This document shows, piece by piece, positions 51,204 to 60,512 of a DNA stretch of 64,000 bases (position 1 is the stretch's first letter; the number at the start of each line of letters is the position of its first letter). Both the position numbers and the translations under genes were made by a program. A model generated the notes under the pieces. That model saw only the letters and a program-made list of their open reading frames with translations, ran no database searches and had not been told where the DNA came from. Source of the stretch: Rhodovibrio salinarum DSM 9154 (GTDB lineage: Bacteria > Pseudomonadota > Alphaproteobacteria > Kiloniellales > Rhodovibrionaceae). Location of the stretch: positions 1,878,824 through 1,942,823 of the forward strand of contig NZ_KI911559.1 of assembly GCF_000515255.1 (NCBI RefSeq), read 5' to 3'.

Positions 51204-53867
51204 CTAAGGGGCGTCGCGCTCGGACAGGCCGGCGACCTTTGTCCGTAAGGCATCGGCGACCGCTTCCGGCGTCGCGTCCGCGCCGGCGAGATCGATGGCG
51301 GAGACAGGCGCGCCGAAGCGCACCGTGACCTTGCGGGCACGGGGCAGGCGGGCGCCGCGGGGCATCGCCTCGAAGGTTCCGTCAATGTAGCAGGGGACTG
51401 CCTGCGCGTCCGTGTCCAGCAGCAACCGGCCGATGCCGGGCCGGAAACGCTGCAGACGGCCATCGGGCGCACGCCATTCCTCCGGGAACCAGACCAGGAT
51501 ATGGCCCTGGCGCAGCACCTCGGTCGCCACGGCCAGGCTGGCGCCGGGCGCGCGGTCGTCGACCGGGACCATGTGGGCGACCCGTGCCAGGACGCGGCCG
51601 GGCGCGTTGGTGAACAGCCGTTCCCGGATCGCCCCCCAGACGACGTGACGCGCCCGCGCGCCGTCGAGCGCGCCGCCGAGGACGACGGGGTCGAGGTCGC
51701 TGACGTGGTTGGGCGTGATCACCACGGGGCCCTGCGTTGGCACGTTCGCCAGCCCTTCGATCCGTAGCCCCAGGATCAGGCGGGTCAGACCGCGGGCGAC
51801 CTGATGCAGCATGCGGCCTGCGGTCATCGTCACGATTCCGCGCGGACGCAGCCAGTGGCGCGCTTCCGCCACCAGAGTTTGACTATGCGCGTCCTGATCG
51901 GTGCCTTCGGCTGCCGGGGCGCGGTCGACTTCCTGCAGCAGGTCGCGCAGGGTCAGCGTGCGCGCGATCGCCTCCTCCGACAGGGCGATGCCGAAGCGCT
52001 CTTGGATTTCCAGGCCCAAGGTGACCCAGGCCAGCGAATCGATGCCGAGATCGAGCTGCGGGCTGGTATCTGGATGTAAGGTCTTGTTCGGGAACTTGCT
52101 CTGCAGCCAGTCCCAGACCTGCCGGCCGCGCGCGGTTTCGAGCAACGCGCGGTCCGCCTCCGACCAGGGTGCGTCGGCTGGGTCGTGGCCGCGTTCGGCG
52201 CGCTCCAGGACGGCGGCCAGCTTGTGGCGTTGGTACTTGCCGAGTTGGGTGCGCGGCAGCGGTTCGCGCACCAGCGCCCAGTCGCTCAGCCGTTTGTAGG
52301 CCGGCAGACGCGGGCCGAGTTCGGCCAGCGAAACGCGGATCACGTCGGTGACGCTGTGCCCCGCCCCACGCAAGGTATCCACGTCCGGTACCACGAGACC
52401 GATCAGCTGGCCTTGCTGCTCCATCACCGCGATCTCGCGGATGTAGGGGCTTTCGGCGTAGACGGTCTCGACCTCGTCCGGCGCGACGTTCTTGCCATCG
52501 GGCAGGACGATCATTTCCTTCACCCGCCCGACGATCACCAAGTAGCCGTCCTCGTCCAGATAGCCGAGATCGCCCGACTTGAACCAGCCATCCTGCGTGA
52601 AGGACTTGGCGTTGGCGTCGGCGTTGTTGCGGTAACCGGGGAAGACGTTCGGACCGGTGATCTGGATCTCGCCTTGTTCTTCGGGCGCGTCGGGGGCGCT
52701 GGCGTGGTCGATGCGCAGCTGCGCGCCGGGCGCCGGTTTGCCGGCGGTGCCGAGCTTGGCCGCGCCGGGCGGATTGAAGGTGGTGATCGAGGCGGTTTCC
52801 ACCAGCCCGTAGCCGGATAGCACCATCCAGCCAAAGGCCTCCAGCGTCTGTGCCGTCTCAGCCTCCAGCTTGGCGCCGCCGGAGGCCATCAGCCGCAGGT
52901 TGGGCGCCAGACGCTTGTGCAGCGGGCGCAGCAGCGTGCGCCCCCGCAGCACGCCGAAATGCCGGCGGAGCCACCCCGACAGACGCAGCAGACGGTACAT
53001 CGCCTTCTCCACCGCGCCGCCGTCGCGCAGCCGGGCGGTCAAGCCCTGGGCGAGCGTGTCGTACAGGCGCGGGACGCCGACAACGATGTCGACTTCGCCT
53101 TCCGCCAGGGCCTGACGAATCTCCGGTCCGCTGACGCCGGCCGGCTGAATCTGCGTGGCGCCGGTAATCAGCGGCATCATCAGGCCGACGATGAAGGGGT
53201 AGGAGTGGTGCAGGGGCAAGGGCAACAGGATGCGATCGCCCGGTCCCACGACGTTCAGCGCCTGGATCGCCCGCAGGTTGCCGACGATGTTGCGATGAGT
53301 CAGCGGGACGCCCTTGGGCGGGCCGGTGGTCCCACTGGTGTAGAACAGCGAGGCGGTCTGGTCCGGGTCGACCCTGGGCAGTTCGTCGATGGGCGCCCCC
53401 AGCAAGTTGCGCCAACTTCGCGCGTCTTCCCCAGGTTCGGCGTCGAGCAGCCAGAGGTCGCGGCCGTCCAGCACACCGGCGGCGTCGAGGTCGTCCAGGT
53501 GGGCCCGGACGGTGACGACCACCTTGGGATCGCTGTCCGCGAGTTGCAGGGCAAGGGCCTCCCGGCCCAGGTCGCTGTCGAGCGACACGGCAACGCCGCC
53601 GGCCATCAGCACGCCGAGACGCGCCTGGACCCAGCGCGGCGAATTCGGCGCATAGATCGCGACGAAGTCGCCGACTTGGAGCCCGCGCGCTTGCAGGCCG
53701 CCGGCCAGTTGCCGTGCGCTTTCGTCGAGCTCCCGATAACTCAGGCTTTCCGCACCGTCGGCGGTGAACGCGCGCACGGCCGTCCGGGTGTCGCCACGGC
53801 CCAGGTCGCCCAGCAGGTCGAGCAGGGTTTCCCCATCCCCGGTGGTGGGAGCGTTGGTGTCGAACAT
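51204..53867 (-). CDS. Acyl adenylate ligase / acyl carrier / 1-acyl-glycerophosphate acyltransferase fusion
   Basis: An 887-residue three-part protein. Residues about 10-550 are an AMP-forming acyl ligase ([17 protein letters not shown] near 175, [25 protein letters not shown]). Residues about 575-650 are a carrier domain with the phosphopantetheine serine at Ser611 ([10 protein letters not shown]). The C-terminus (about 690-887) is a PlsC-type acyltransferase with NHVSDLDP (His721, Asp726), but the usual FPEG motif reads [10 protein letters not shown]. It likely activates a fatty acid, loads it on its own carrier and transfers it to a glycerolipid. I use ATG 53867; an earlier TTG is unsupported. 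It is divergent from clpS. Confidence 0.9.
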   Translation of the reverse strand: MFDTNAPTTGDGETLLDLLGDLGRGDTRTAVRAFTADGAESLSYRELDESARQLAGGLQARGLQVGDFVAIYAPNSPRWVQARLGVLMAGGVAVSLDSDLGREALALQLADSDPKVVVTVRAHLDDLDAAGVLDGRDLWLLDAEPGEDARSWRNLLGAPIDELPRVDPDQTASLFYTSGTTGPPKGVPLTHRNIVGNLRAIQALNVVGPGDRILLPLPLHHSYPFIVGLMMPLITGATQIQPAGVSGPEIRQALAEGEVDIVVGVPRLYDTLAQGLTARLRDGGAVEKAMYRLLRLSGWLRRHFGVLRGRTLLRPLHKRLAPNLRLMASGGAKLEAETAQTLEAFGWMVLSGYGLVETASITTFNPPGAAKLGTAGKPAPGAQLRIDHASAPDAPEEQGEIQITGPNVFPGYRNNADANAKSFTQDGWFKSGDLGYLDEDGYLVIVGRVKEMIVLPDGKNVAPDEVETVYAESPYIREIAVMEQQGQLIGLVVPDVDTLRGAGHSVTDVIRVSLAELGPRLPAYKRLSDWALVREPLPRTQLGKYQRHKLAAVLERAERGHDPADAPWSEADRALLETARGRQVWDWLQSKFPNKTLHPDTSPQLDLGIDSLAWVTLGLEIQERFGIALSEEAIARTLTLRDLLQEVDRAPAAEGTDQDAHSQTLVAEARHWLRPRGIVTMTAGRMLHQVARGLTRLILGLRIEGLANVPTQGPVVITPNHVSDLDPVVLGGALDGARARHVVWGAIRERLFTNAPGRVLARVAHMVPVDDRAPGASLAVATEVLRQGHILVWFPEEWRAPDGRLQRFRPGIGRLLLDTDAQAVPCYIDGTFEAMPRGARLPRARKVTVRFGAPVSAIDLAGADATPEAVADALRTKVAGLSERDAP

Positions 53868-54249
53868 GCGTGTGCGCCCTTTCTCGCTCTGCGTGTCCTG
53901 TGCCGCGTCCTGGGGCAATGTGACGCGTATCAGAAGCGGTTCATCCGCTCCCCCGAACTTGGGGGCCCATATCGGCGTTCATAGGGGCAGCCGACGAACC
54001 GGGGCTGGAACTGCCCCCTTCGGCGTCTTAGATTCAGATAAGGGCGCACGTTCGGTGCGCGGGCCGCCCGCTGTGGTCACTGCGACAATCTGGCGGGCAC
54101 AATCATTCCCAACAACTGGTGGGTCCCGCTGCGGGGCTTCCCAAGCAGGCGCGACAGGCAATATCATCAGAGAACCACACAGGAGCCGGCTGGCAGCCCG
54201 AGAGGCCCGGCTGGCACGCGGACGCAACGGGCAGGTCGAACGCACGGCC
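53868..54249. other. Divergent gap between the ligase-acyltransferase fusion and clpS
   Basis: 382 bases with no supported gene. A short CCCCC-GAACTT-GGGGG hairpin lies near 53950-53965. Promoters for both genes are expected here; I could not assign them confidently. Confidence 0.5.
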
Positions 54250-54585
54250 ATGAGCGAACGCAAGGATCAAGACCAGACGCCAGGCGGTGGCACGTCGACG
54301 AACGTGGTCGTCAAGACCCGGGCGAAGACGAAAAAGCCGTCCATGTACAAGGTCTTGATGCTGAACGATGATTACACTCCGATGGAATTTGTCGTTCACG
54401 TCCTGGAAAGTTTCTTCAGCAAGAGTCGTGAGGAAGCGACCGAGATAATGCTGCATGTGCACCATCGAGGCGTGGGAGTCTGTGGTGTCTACAGCTACGA
54501 AGTGGCTGAGACGAAAGTAACCCAGGTGATAGACTACGCCCGTAAGCACCAGCACCCTCTGCAATGTACGCTAGAGAAGGAATAG
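54250..54585 (+). CDS. clpS: ATP-dependent Clp protease adaptor ClpS
   Basis: A 111-residue ClpS that delivers N-degron proteins to ClpAP. The core has [20 protein letters not shown], with the N-end-rule pocket residues NDD, and [21 protein letters not shown] flexible N-terminal extension of about 35 residues, needed for ClpA regulation, precedes it. ATG 54250 gives the normal length; the longer upstream frame is unsupported. clpA begins 7 bases later. Confidence 0.97.
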   Translation: MSERKDQDQTPGGGTSTNVVVKTRAKTKKPSMYKVLMLNDDYTPMEFVVHVLESFFSKSREEATEIMLHVHHRGVGVCGVYSYEVAETKVTQVIDYARKHQHPLQCTLEKE

Positions 54586-54592
54586 GCCGCGG

Positions 54593-56980
54593 ATGCTCTC
54601 GGCAAACCTCGAACAAACGCTCCATCGCGCCCTGGCCTACGCCAACGAGCGCCGGCATGAGTACGCCACGCTCGAGCATCTGGCTCTGGCGCTGATCGAG
54701 GATCCGGACGCGGTGGCGGTGCTGCGCGCGTGCGGCGTCGATCTCGACCGCTTGCGCAACGAGCTGAATGACTATCTGGACAACGAACTGTCCAACCTGA
54801 TCACGACCCAGGTCGGCGATGCGAAGCCCACCGCCGGGTTCCAGCGCGTACTGCAGCGCGCGGCCATCCACGTCCAGTCGAGTGGGCGTGAAGAGGTGAC
54901 CGGCGCGAACGTCCTGGTCGCCATGTTCTCCGAGCGCGAAAGCCATGCCGTGTACTTCCTGCAGGAGCAGGAAATGACCCGGCTGGACGCGGTCAACTAC
55001 ATTTCCCACGGCATCGCGAAGGTGGCCGGTCGCAGCGAGGCACGGAACGTGGACGGTGCGGACGAGGAGCAGCAGGGCGAGAAGGTCGTTCGTAAGGGGC
55101 ACGAGGCGCTGGACGCCTACTGCATCGACCTCAACCAGAAGGCCGAAGACGGCAAGATCGACCCGCTGATCGGCCGCGACCACGAGGTCGAACGCACGAT
55201 CCAGGTGCTCTGCCGCCGGACCAAGAACAACCCGCTCTACGTCGGTGATCCCGGCGTCGGCAAGACCGCGCTGGCCGAGGGGCTGGCGCGGCGGATCGTC
55301 ACCGGCGACGTGCCGCACGTGCTGTCCGACGCGCAGATCTTCTCGCTCGACATGGGCGCGCTGCTGGCCGGCACGCGCTATCGCGGCGACTTTGAGGAAC
55401 GCGTCAAGGCGGTTCTGCAGGAGTTGGAACAGCAGGATCACGCGATCCTGTTCATCGACGAGATTCACACGGTGATCGGCGCGGGCGCGACCAGCGGCGG
55501 GGCGATGGACGCTTCCAACTTGCTCAAGCCCGCGTTGCAAAGCGGCACTCTGCGGTGCATCGGCTCAACCACCTACAAGGAATACCGCAACCACTTCGAG
55601 AAGGATCGGGCGCTGGTCCGGCGCTTCCAGAAGATCGACGTCACCGAGCCGACGGTCGAGGACGCGGTGAAGATTCTGCGGGGGCTGAAGCCGCACTACG
55701 AGAAGCACCACCGCGTCAAGTTCACCAACGAGGCGATCCGTTCGGCGGTCGAGCTGTCGGCGAAGTACATCTCCGACCGCAAGCTGCCGGACAAGGCGAT
55801 CGACGTGATCGACGAGGTCGGCGCAGCGCAGATGCTGTTGCCGGACTCCAAGCGCCGCAAGACCGTCGGCGTGAAAGATGTCGAGGGCATCGTCGCCAAG
55901 ATCGCCCGGATTCCGCCGAAGTCGGTGTCCAAGGACGACAAAGCCGCGCTGCAAAACCTGGAACGCGATCTCAAGACCATGGTTTTCGGTCAGGATCAGG
56001 CGATCGAGGCGCTGTCGAGCGCGATCAAGCTGTCCCGCGCCGGCCTGCGCGAGCCGGAGAAGCCGATCGGCAACTATCTCTTCTCCGGTCCGACCGGCGT
56101 CGGCAAGACCGAGGTGGCCAAGCAGCTGTCGCGCTCGCTCGGCATCCAACTGACCCGCTTCGACATGTCGGAGTACATGGAGCGGCACTCCGTCAGCCGC
56201 CTGATCGGCGCGCCTCCGGGGTACGTCGGCTTCGACCAGGGCGGCCTGCTGACCGACGCGATCGATCAGCACCCGCACTGCGTCCTGCTGCTGGACGAGA
56301 TCGAAAAGGCCCATCCGGACCTGTTCAACGTTCTGCTGCAGGTCATGGACTACGGCAAGATGACCGACCACAACGGCAAGACGGTCGACTTCCGGAACGT
56401 CATCCTGATCATGACCACGAACGCGGGCGCGGCCGAGATGGCCAAGCCGGCCATGGGCTTCGTCAACGAGGCGCGCGGCGGCGACAGCGAGGAGGCGATC
56501 AACCGCCTGTTCACGCCGGAGTTCCGCAACCGCCTCGACGCGGTGATCCCGTTCCGCAACTTGGATCAGGAGATCATCACGCGGGTCGTCGACAAGTTCG
56601 TCATGGAGCTGGAGGCGCAGCTCGCCGACCGCAACGTGACCATCGAGCTGACCGACGAATCCCGCCAGTGGCTCGCGGACAACGGTTACGACATGCTCTA
56701 CGGCGCGCGTCCGCTGGGCCGCGTGATTCAGGATCACATCAAGAAGCCGCTCGCCGAGGAGCTGTTGTTCGGCAAGCTCGCCAAGGGCGGGGTTGTCCGG
56801 GTGTCGATCGATCCGGAGACCAACAAGCCGACTTTCGAGTTCTTCGAACCCGGCTCCGGCCGCGGCAACAATGGCAATAGCGGGGGCGGCGGTGGTCGCC
56901 GCACCAAGGGCACGGACGACAATTCCGGCTCCGGCGGCGGCGGTGCGCAGGAAGAAAACAAGCCCGAGTTGGTGGAATAG
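54593..56980 (+). CDS. clpA: ATP-dependent Clp protease ATP-binding subunit ClpA
   Basis: A 795-residue double AAA+ unfoldase that feeds ClpP. The N-domain starts [21 protein letters not shown]1 has Walker [14 protein letters not shown] and [15 protein letters not shown]2 has [13 protein letters not shown] and [15 protein letters not shown]. The IGL loop type needed for ClpP docking should be near 600 but I did not pin it. The last 43 residues are an unusual Gly/Asn/Ser-rich tail. ClpS is the adaptor encoded just before. Confidence 0.97.
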   Translation: MLSANLEQTLHRALAYANERRHEYATLEHLALALIEDPDAVAVLRACGVDLDRLRNELNDYLDNELSNLITTQVGDAKPTAGFQRVLQRAAIHVQSSGREEVTGANVLVAMFSERESHAVYFLQEQEMTRLDAVNYISHGIAKVAGRSEARNVDGADEEQQGEKVVRKGHEALDAYCIDLNQKAEDGKIDPLIGRDHEVERTIQVLCRRTKNNPLYVGDPGVGKTALAEGLARRIVTGDVPHVLSDAQIFSLDMGALLAGTRYRGDFEERVKAVLQELEQQDHAILFIDEIHTVIGAGATSGGAMDASNLLKPALQSGTLRCIGSTTYKEYRNHFEKDRALVRRFQKIDVTEPTVEDAVKILRGLKPHYEKHHRVKFTNEAIRSAVELSAKYISDRKLPDKAIDVIDEVGAAQMLLPDSKRRKTVGVKDVEGIVAKIARIPPKSVSKDDKAALQNLERDLKTMVFGQDQAIEALSSAIKLSRAGLREPEKPIGNYLFSGPTGVGKTEVAKQLSRSLGIQLTRFDMSEYMERHSVSRLIGAPPGYVGFDQGGLLTDAIDQHPHCVLLLDEIEKAHPDLFNVLLQVMDYGKMTDHNGKTVDFRNVILIMTTNAGAAEMAKPAMGFVNEARGGDSEEAINRLFTPEFRNRLDAVIPFRNLDQEIITRVVDKFVMELEAQLADRNVTIELTDESRQWLADNGYDMLYGARPLGRVIQDHIKKPLAEELLFGKLAKGGVVRVSIDPETNKPTFEFFEPGSGRGNNGNSGGGGGRRTKGTDDNSGSGGGGAQEENKPELVE

Positions 56981-57013
56981 TCCACTGCGGGCCTACGACC
57001 CCCGCATGCTTCG

Positions 57014-57052
57014 AAAAGCGCCCCCGTCGGCAAAAGCCGGCGGGGGCGTTTT
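57014..57052 (+). terminator. Rho-independent terminator after clpA
   Basis: AAAAG-CGCCCCCG-T-CGGC, AAAA loop, then GCCG-G-CGGGGGCG-TTTT. The stem is 13 bp with one G-U pair and flanked by A-run and T-run, so it works on both strands. It begins 33 bases after the clpA stop and can also serve the converging gene at 57095. Confidence 0.95.
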
Positions 57053-57094
57053 CGCCTTTGATGTCGTTGTGGCCTGGCTAACGTGGCCCCAGCT

Positions 57095-58273
57095 TTAGCT
57101 GTCCGCGTGTTTGTAGGGGCTATGCTGTTCGCGTAAGCCCACGATCTGAGCTTCGACAGCGCGGCGTTCGCGTTTTAGGAAGTCGTCGACCGCCTGTTCC
57201 AGGGCCGGGTCGGTGATCCAGTGAGCCGAGTGGGTCGCGACAGGCAGATAGCCGCGCTGGATCTTGTGTTCGCCCTGTGCCCCGGCCTCCACGCGGGAGA
57301 GACCGCGTTCAATCGCGAATTCGATCGCTTGGTAGTAGCAGGCCTCGAAGTGCAGAAAGTCGTAGTCCTCGATTGCGCCCCAGTTGCGTCCATACAGCGC
57401 GTGCCGCCCGATCAGGTTGAGGGCGCCGGCGACCGGCGTGCCATCGGCCTCTTCCGCCATCACGAGCAGGATGCGCTCCGGCATGCGTCGGCCGATTTCG
57501 TGGAAGAATTCCTCTGTTAGGTAGGGGAAGCCCCAGCGCTTGTCGGCGGTGCGCAGGTAAAAGGCATAAAAGGCATCCCAATGCCGGGGCTCGATGTCGC
57601 TGCCGGTGAGGCGGCGCAGCTTCAAGCCGGCATCCGCGACTTCGCGGCGCTCGCGTTTGATCTGCTTGCGCTTGCGGCTCTGCAGGGCCGCAAGGAAATC
57701 GTCGAAGCTTTGATACCCCGGATTGTGAAGATGGTACTGCAGACCGATCCGCGGTAGGAAATCCGCTTCGGCGAGGTGCTCGCGTTCGTCCTCGGTGGGG
57801 AAGGTGACGTGGAGGGAGGATACGTCGTGTCGACGGGCCACCTCTGTCAGCCCGGCGATCAGCGTATGCGCGACCTCGTTGCGAGATGCCGCCGGTAATT
57901 CCTGGTTGATCAAGAGCCGGGGCCCAGTGACCGGCGTGAACGGTACCGCGCACTGCAGCTTGGGGTAGTATTGTCGCCCGGCGCGTTCGTAGGCATCCGC
58001 CCAGCCCCAGTCGAACACGTATTCGCCGTAGGAATGGCTTTTCAGATACAGCGGTGTTGCGCCGAGCACCCGGCCGTCGCTGTTGCGCGCGACTAGATGC
58101 TGCGGCAGCCAGCCGCGCTCGCCCACCGCTGAGCCGCTTTGTTCCAGCGCGTCCAGGAAGGCGTGGGAGATAAAAGGATCATCGTCGCCGGCGCACGCGT
58201 TCCAGTCGGCCGCGTCGACTTGGGCGATTTCCGAGATGACTTCGATGTGGATTGCGTCGGCGCCGTCGGGCAT
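57095..58273 (-). CDS. COG3146-type GNAT-like protein
   Basis: A 392-residue protein of the DUF482/COG3146 family (predicted N-acyltransferase with FemAB/GNAT fold). Segments include DDPFISHAFLDALEQSGSAV, SYGEYVFDWGWADAYER, LSSLHVTFP-like VSSLHVTFPTEDE and CYYQAIEFAIERGLSRVEAG. The function is not established; an aminoacyl or acyl transfer is predicted. ATG 58273. It converges with clpA over a shared terminator. Confidence 0.88.
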   Translation of the reverse strand: MPDGADAIHIEVISEIAQVDAADWNACAGDDDPFISHAFLDALEQSGSAVGERGWLPQHLVARNSDGRVLGATPLYLKSHSYGEYVFDWGWADAYERAGRQYYPKLQCAVPFTPVTGPRLLINQELPAASRNEVAHTLIAGLTEVARRHDVSSLHVTFPTEDEREHLAEADFLPRIGLQYHLHNPGYQSFDDFLAALQSRKRKQIKRERREVADAGLKLRRLTGSDIEPRHWDAFYAFYLRTADKRWGFPYLTEEFFHEIGRRMPERILLVMAEEADGTPVAGALNLIGRHALYGRNWGAIEDYDFLHFEACYYQAIEFAIERGLSRVEAGAQGEHKIQRGYLPVATHSAHWITDPALEQAVDDFLKRERRAVEAQIVGLREQHSPYKHADS

Positions 58274-58340
58274 GGCCCCAAAATGGTGCCGTACGGCCGG
58301 TCGGGCAAGCGCCTGTCACGATACCGGCCGATAACCCGGA

Positions 58341-58565
58341 TCAATAGTTGTCGCTGGTCCGGAAGGCGTTGTTGTCCAGTCGCTCATGCGCCTGCTCGTT
58401 CCTCTCGGCGTCGCTTCTGCGATCGTCGTGCCGGACCTCGTCCAGACTGCGGATCGGCTTGCGCAGATAGGGACTAAACGCCCGGTTCAGGCTACTTTTC
58501 TGCTGATTGTCCACAGGGCTTTCCCCAGCTTCGTCCACAAGTAACTGCGTTTGCACTAAGCTCAC
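58341..58565 (-). CDS. Possible small hypothetical protein
   Basis: A 74-residue frame beginning at GTG, in the gap between the glutamine-synthetase-like gene and the COG3146 gene. Residues 30-46 read AFSPYLRKPIRSLDEVR; this Pro/Tyr/Arg pattern looks like a conserved short motif, but I cannot name a family. The C-terminal half is Arg/Asp/Glu-rich. No clear ribosome binding site was found and other in-frame starts exist. It could be noncoding. Confidence 0.4.
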   Translation of the reverse strand: MSLVQTQLLVDEAGESPVDNQQKSSLNRAFSPYLRKPIRSLDEVRHDDRRSDAERNEQAHERLDNNAFRTSDNY

Positions 58566-58585
58566 CAGCTAAATGTGGCAGGTCA

Positions 58586-58608
58586 CGGCTTAAAAGCACG
58601 TTAAGCCG
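58586..58608. repeat. Hairpin, first of two adjacent inverted repeats
   Basis: CGGCTTAA at 58586-58593 and TTAAGCCG at 58601-58608 form a perfect 8-bp stem with a 7-base loop. It touches the hairpin at 58608-58642. Confidence 0.55.
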
Positions 58609-58642
58609 CTGCAGGTTCAAGACGGGAGCGTGAACCTGCAGC
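58608..58642 (-). terminator. Strong hairpin downstream of the glutamine-synthetase-like gene
   Basis: GCTGCAGGTTCA at 58608-58619 and its complement at 58631-58642 give a perfect 12-bp stem with an 11-base loop. It lies 26 bases past the stop of the minus-strand gene. No T-run follows directly, but the next bases form a second hairpin, so it may be a two-stem terminator. Confidence 0.6.
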
Positions 58643-58668
58643 AGGTGCTCAATATAGAAGTCGAAAAC

Positions 58669-60051
58669 TTAATCTGCTTGCAGATACCACCGATACTCAA
58701 GCGGCGACGGCTCGCTTTCGAACTTGTCCATCTCCGCCTGTTTGCAGGCAGCGTAGGCGTCGATGTACGCCTCGCCTAGATAGCGCCGCAGGATCGGAGC
58801 ATCGGCGAGCCCCTCGACCGCCCGGCGTGGGCGCCATGGCAGCGTGGCGTCGAAGGCGTGGCCGGCGTTGCCGGTGTCGGGCGTGCCTGGCTCCAGCCGG
58901 TTGGCGATCCCGTGGTGCACGCCGGCCAATACGGTAGCCAGCGCCAGATAAGGGTTCGCATCCGCGCCCGCCACGCGGTGCTCGATCCGTCGGGCATGGC
59001 CCGCGCCATGGGGAATGCGCAAGGCGACCGAACGGTTTTCGAAGCCCCAGGATCGGCGGATCGGCACGAAGATGTCCGGTTGGAAGCGGCGATAGCTGTT
59101 CAGATTCGGCGCCAGGATCGCCATCGCTTCCGGTAGGCTCTCCAGGATGCCGGCGATGGCCTGATGCAGCGTTGGGCTCGCCGGACCGGCCTCGCCCCCG
59201 TCGAACGCGTTGTTTCCGTCCTGATCGAGCAGAGACAGGTGCATATGCATGCCGGACCCCGCCTGCTGTGGGTACGGCTTGGCCATGAAGGTCGCCTGCA
59301 GGCCGTGGCGCTTGGCGACCCCTTTGACCACGCGTTGGAACAGCACGCAGTGATCGGCCGCCATCAGTGGGTCGGCGACATGGCCCAGATTGATCTCGAA
59401 CTGGCCCGGCGCGTACTCGGCGCTGATCGCGCCGGTCGGCACGCCCTGGGCGGCGCAGGCGCGGGTGATCTCCTCCAGCACGGTGTCGAACGCGTCGACA
59501 TCGGCCATGCCGTACACCTGCGTGCCGGTATCGCGCGTTCCCGTCAGGGGCGAGATCGGCGGCTGCGGCGCGTCGCCGGGCGCGCGCTCGGGGTCGATCA
59601 GATAGAACTCGAGCTCGAACGCCACCACTGGGCGCAGGCCGAGCGTCTCGACCTCGCGGGCGACGCGGGCAAGGACGTTGCGCGGTTCGTAGGGGTAGGG
59701 ACCGCCGTCGCCGCTGCGGAACGACAGCAAAACCTGCGCCAGCGGCTTGGGCGCCCAGGGAACCGGCGCCAATGTGTCGGGGATCGCGACCGCCGGCACG
59801 TCCGGGTCGCCATCGGAAAAGCCCAGACCCATGGGATCGTGGCTTTCGCCCACCACATCCAGCATGAACGCCGACCCCGGGAACGCCAGCCCTTGCGTGA
59901 AGATCTTGTCCAGATCGTCGATTGGGTAGCGCTTGCCGCGAACGACGCCGGATAGATCGGCGAAGATGGCGTCGACGGCGCGGGTCTCAGGGTGGGCTCG
60001 CAGGAAGTCCGCGACCTCCTGCGGGCGTTCCGGCGGGTGGGCGTCGCTCAT
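58669..60051 (-). CDS. Glutamine synthetase family protein, gamma-glutamylpolyamine synthetase type
   Basis: A 460-residue glutamine-synthetase-like ligase of the PuuA/GlnA-type-3 group. The N-terminal beta-grasp has VDAIFADLSGVVRGKRYP. The catalytic barrel has VVAFELEFYLID, SAEYAPGQFEINLGH, KPYPQQAGSGMHMHLSL and NSYRRFQPDIFVPI. It likely attaches glutamate to a polyamine or other amine. No other puu genes are adjacent, so the substrate is uncertain. It lies 51 bases downstream of a small hypothetical gene. Confidence 0.88.
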   Translation of the reverse strand: MSDAHPPERPQEVADFLRAHPETRAVDAIFADLSGVVRGKRYPIDDLDKIFTQGLAFPGSAFMLDVVGESHDPMGLGFSDGDPDVPAVAIPDTLAPVPWAPKPLAQVLLSFRSGDGGPYPYEPRNVLARVAREVETLGLRPVVAFELEFYLIDPERAPGDAPQPPISPLTGTRDTGTQVYGMADVDAFDTVLEEITRACAAQGVPTGAISAEYAPGQFEINLGHVADPLMAADHCVLFQRVVKGVAKRHGLQATFMAKPYPQQAGSGMHMHLSLLDQDGNNAFDGGEAGPASPTLHQAIAGILESLPEAMAILAPNLNSYRRFQPDIFVPIRRSWGFENRSVALRIPHGAGHARRIEHRVAGADANPYLALATVLAGVHHGIANRLEPGTPDTGNAGHAFDATLPWRPRRAVEGLADAPILRRYLGEAYIDAYAACKQAEMDKFESEPSPLEYRWYLQAD

Positions 60052-60102
60052 GCGCGGAACATTGGGCTGTTGGATTTTATGGGAGGATGGGGGACGTATC
60101 GG

Positions 60103-60363
60103 CTATTCGCCGTCCCCGTCCTTGTCGTCACTGCCCTGCTGGTCGGCGCTCGGCTGGCTGAAGGCGCCGTTGCGAACCTTCTCCGGCAGGGTCTCGATGA
60201 TGCCCGCGGTGGCTTCCTCGCCGTAATCGTTGACGAAGTTGGTGACGGCGGCCGAGAGCGTGACCAGCTTGACCACGTCCGGTTCCACGCCCTCGTCGAT
60301 CGCGCTCTGCATCGCCTCGAGGACCTTCTTGGCGGCGACGTCGCGCTGCTGCTGCTCGTCCAT
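60103..60363 (-). CDS. Small conserved-looking hypothetical protein
   Basis: An 86-residue acidic protein starting MDEQQQRDVAAKKVLEAMQ. Helical, with LVTLSAAVTNFVNDYGEEAT in the middle and an Asp/Gln/Gly-rich tail. No signal peptide or membrane segment. Another in-frame ATG at 60393 adds 10 residues; neither has a clear ribosome binding site. It precedes the glutamine-synthetase-like gene on the same strand with 51 bases between, so it may share its operon. Family not recognised. Confidence 0.68.
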   Translation of the reverse strand: MDEQQQRDVAAKKVLEAMQSAIDEGVEPDVVKLVTLSAAVTNFVNDYGEEATAGIIETLPEKVRNGAFSQPSADQQGSDDKDGDGE

Positions 60364-60512
60364 GGGGTTAGGGGACCTTGTCTCGCGGTTCATGGAAGGA
60401 TGGTTGCGGACACAACCGGGCTGTTACCGGTTGCGACCGCAGCAGGTCTAACGACGGATCGTCCCACGGTCACGGACGAATCGCAAATCGGCTTCGGGGT
60501 GGGCGAATTCGC

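Noticed and set aside
53940-53980. Heat-shock type promoter (CTTG...CAT) before clpS
   Set aside because: A CTTGGG and a CATAGG are present, but spacing and match to the sigma-32 consensus are too loose to claim.
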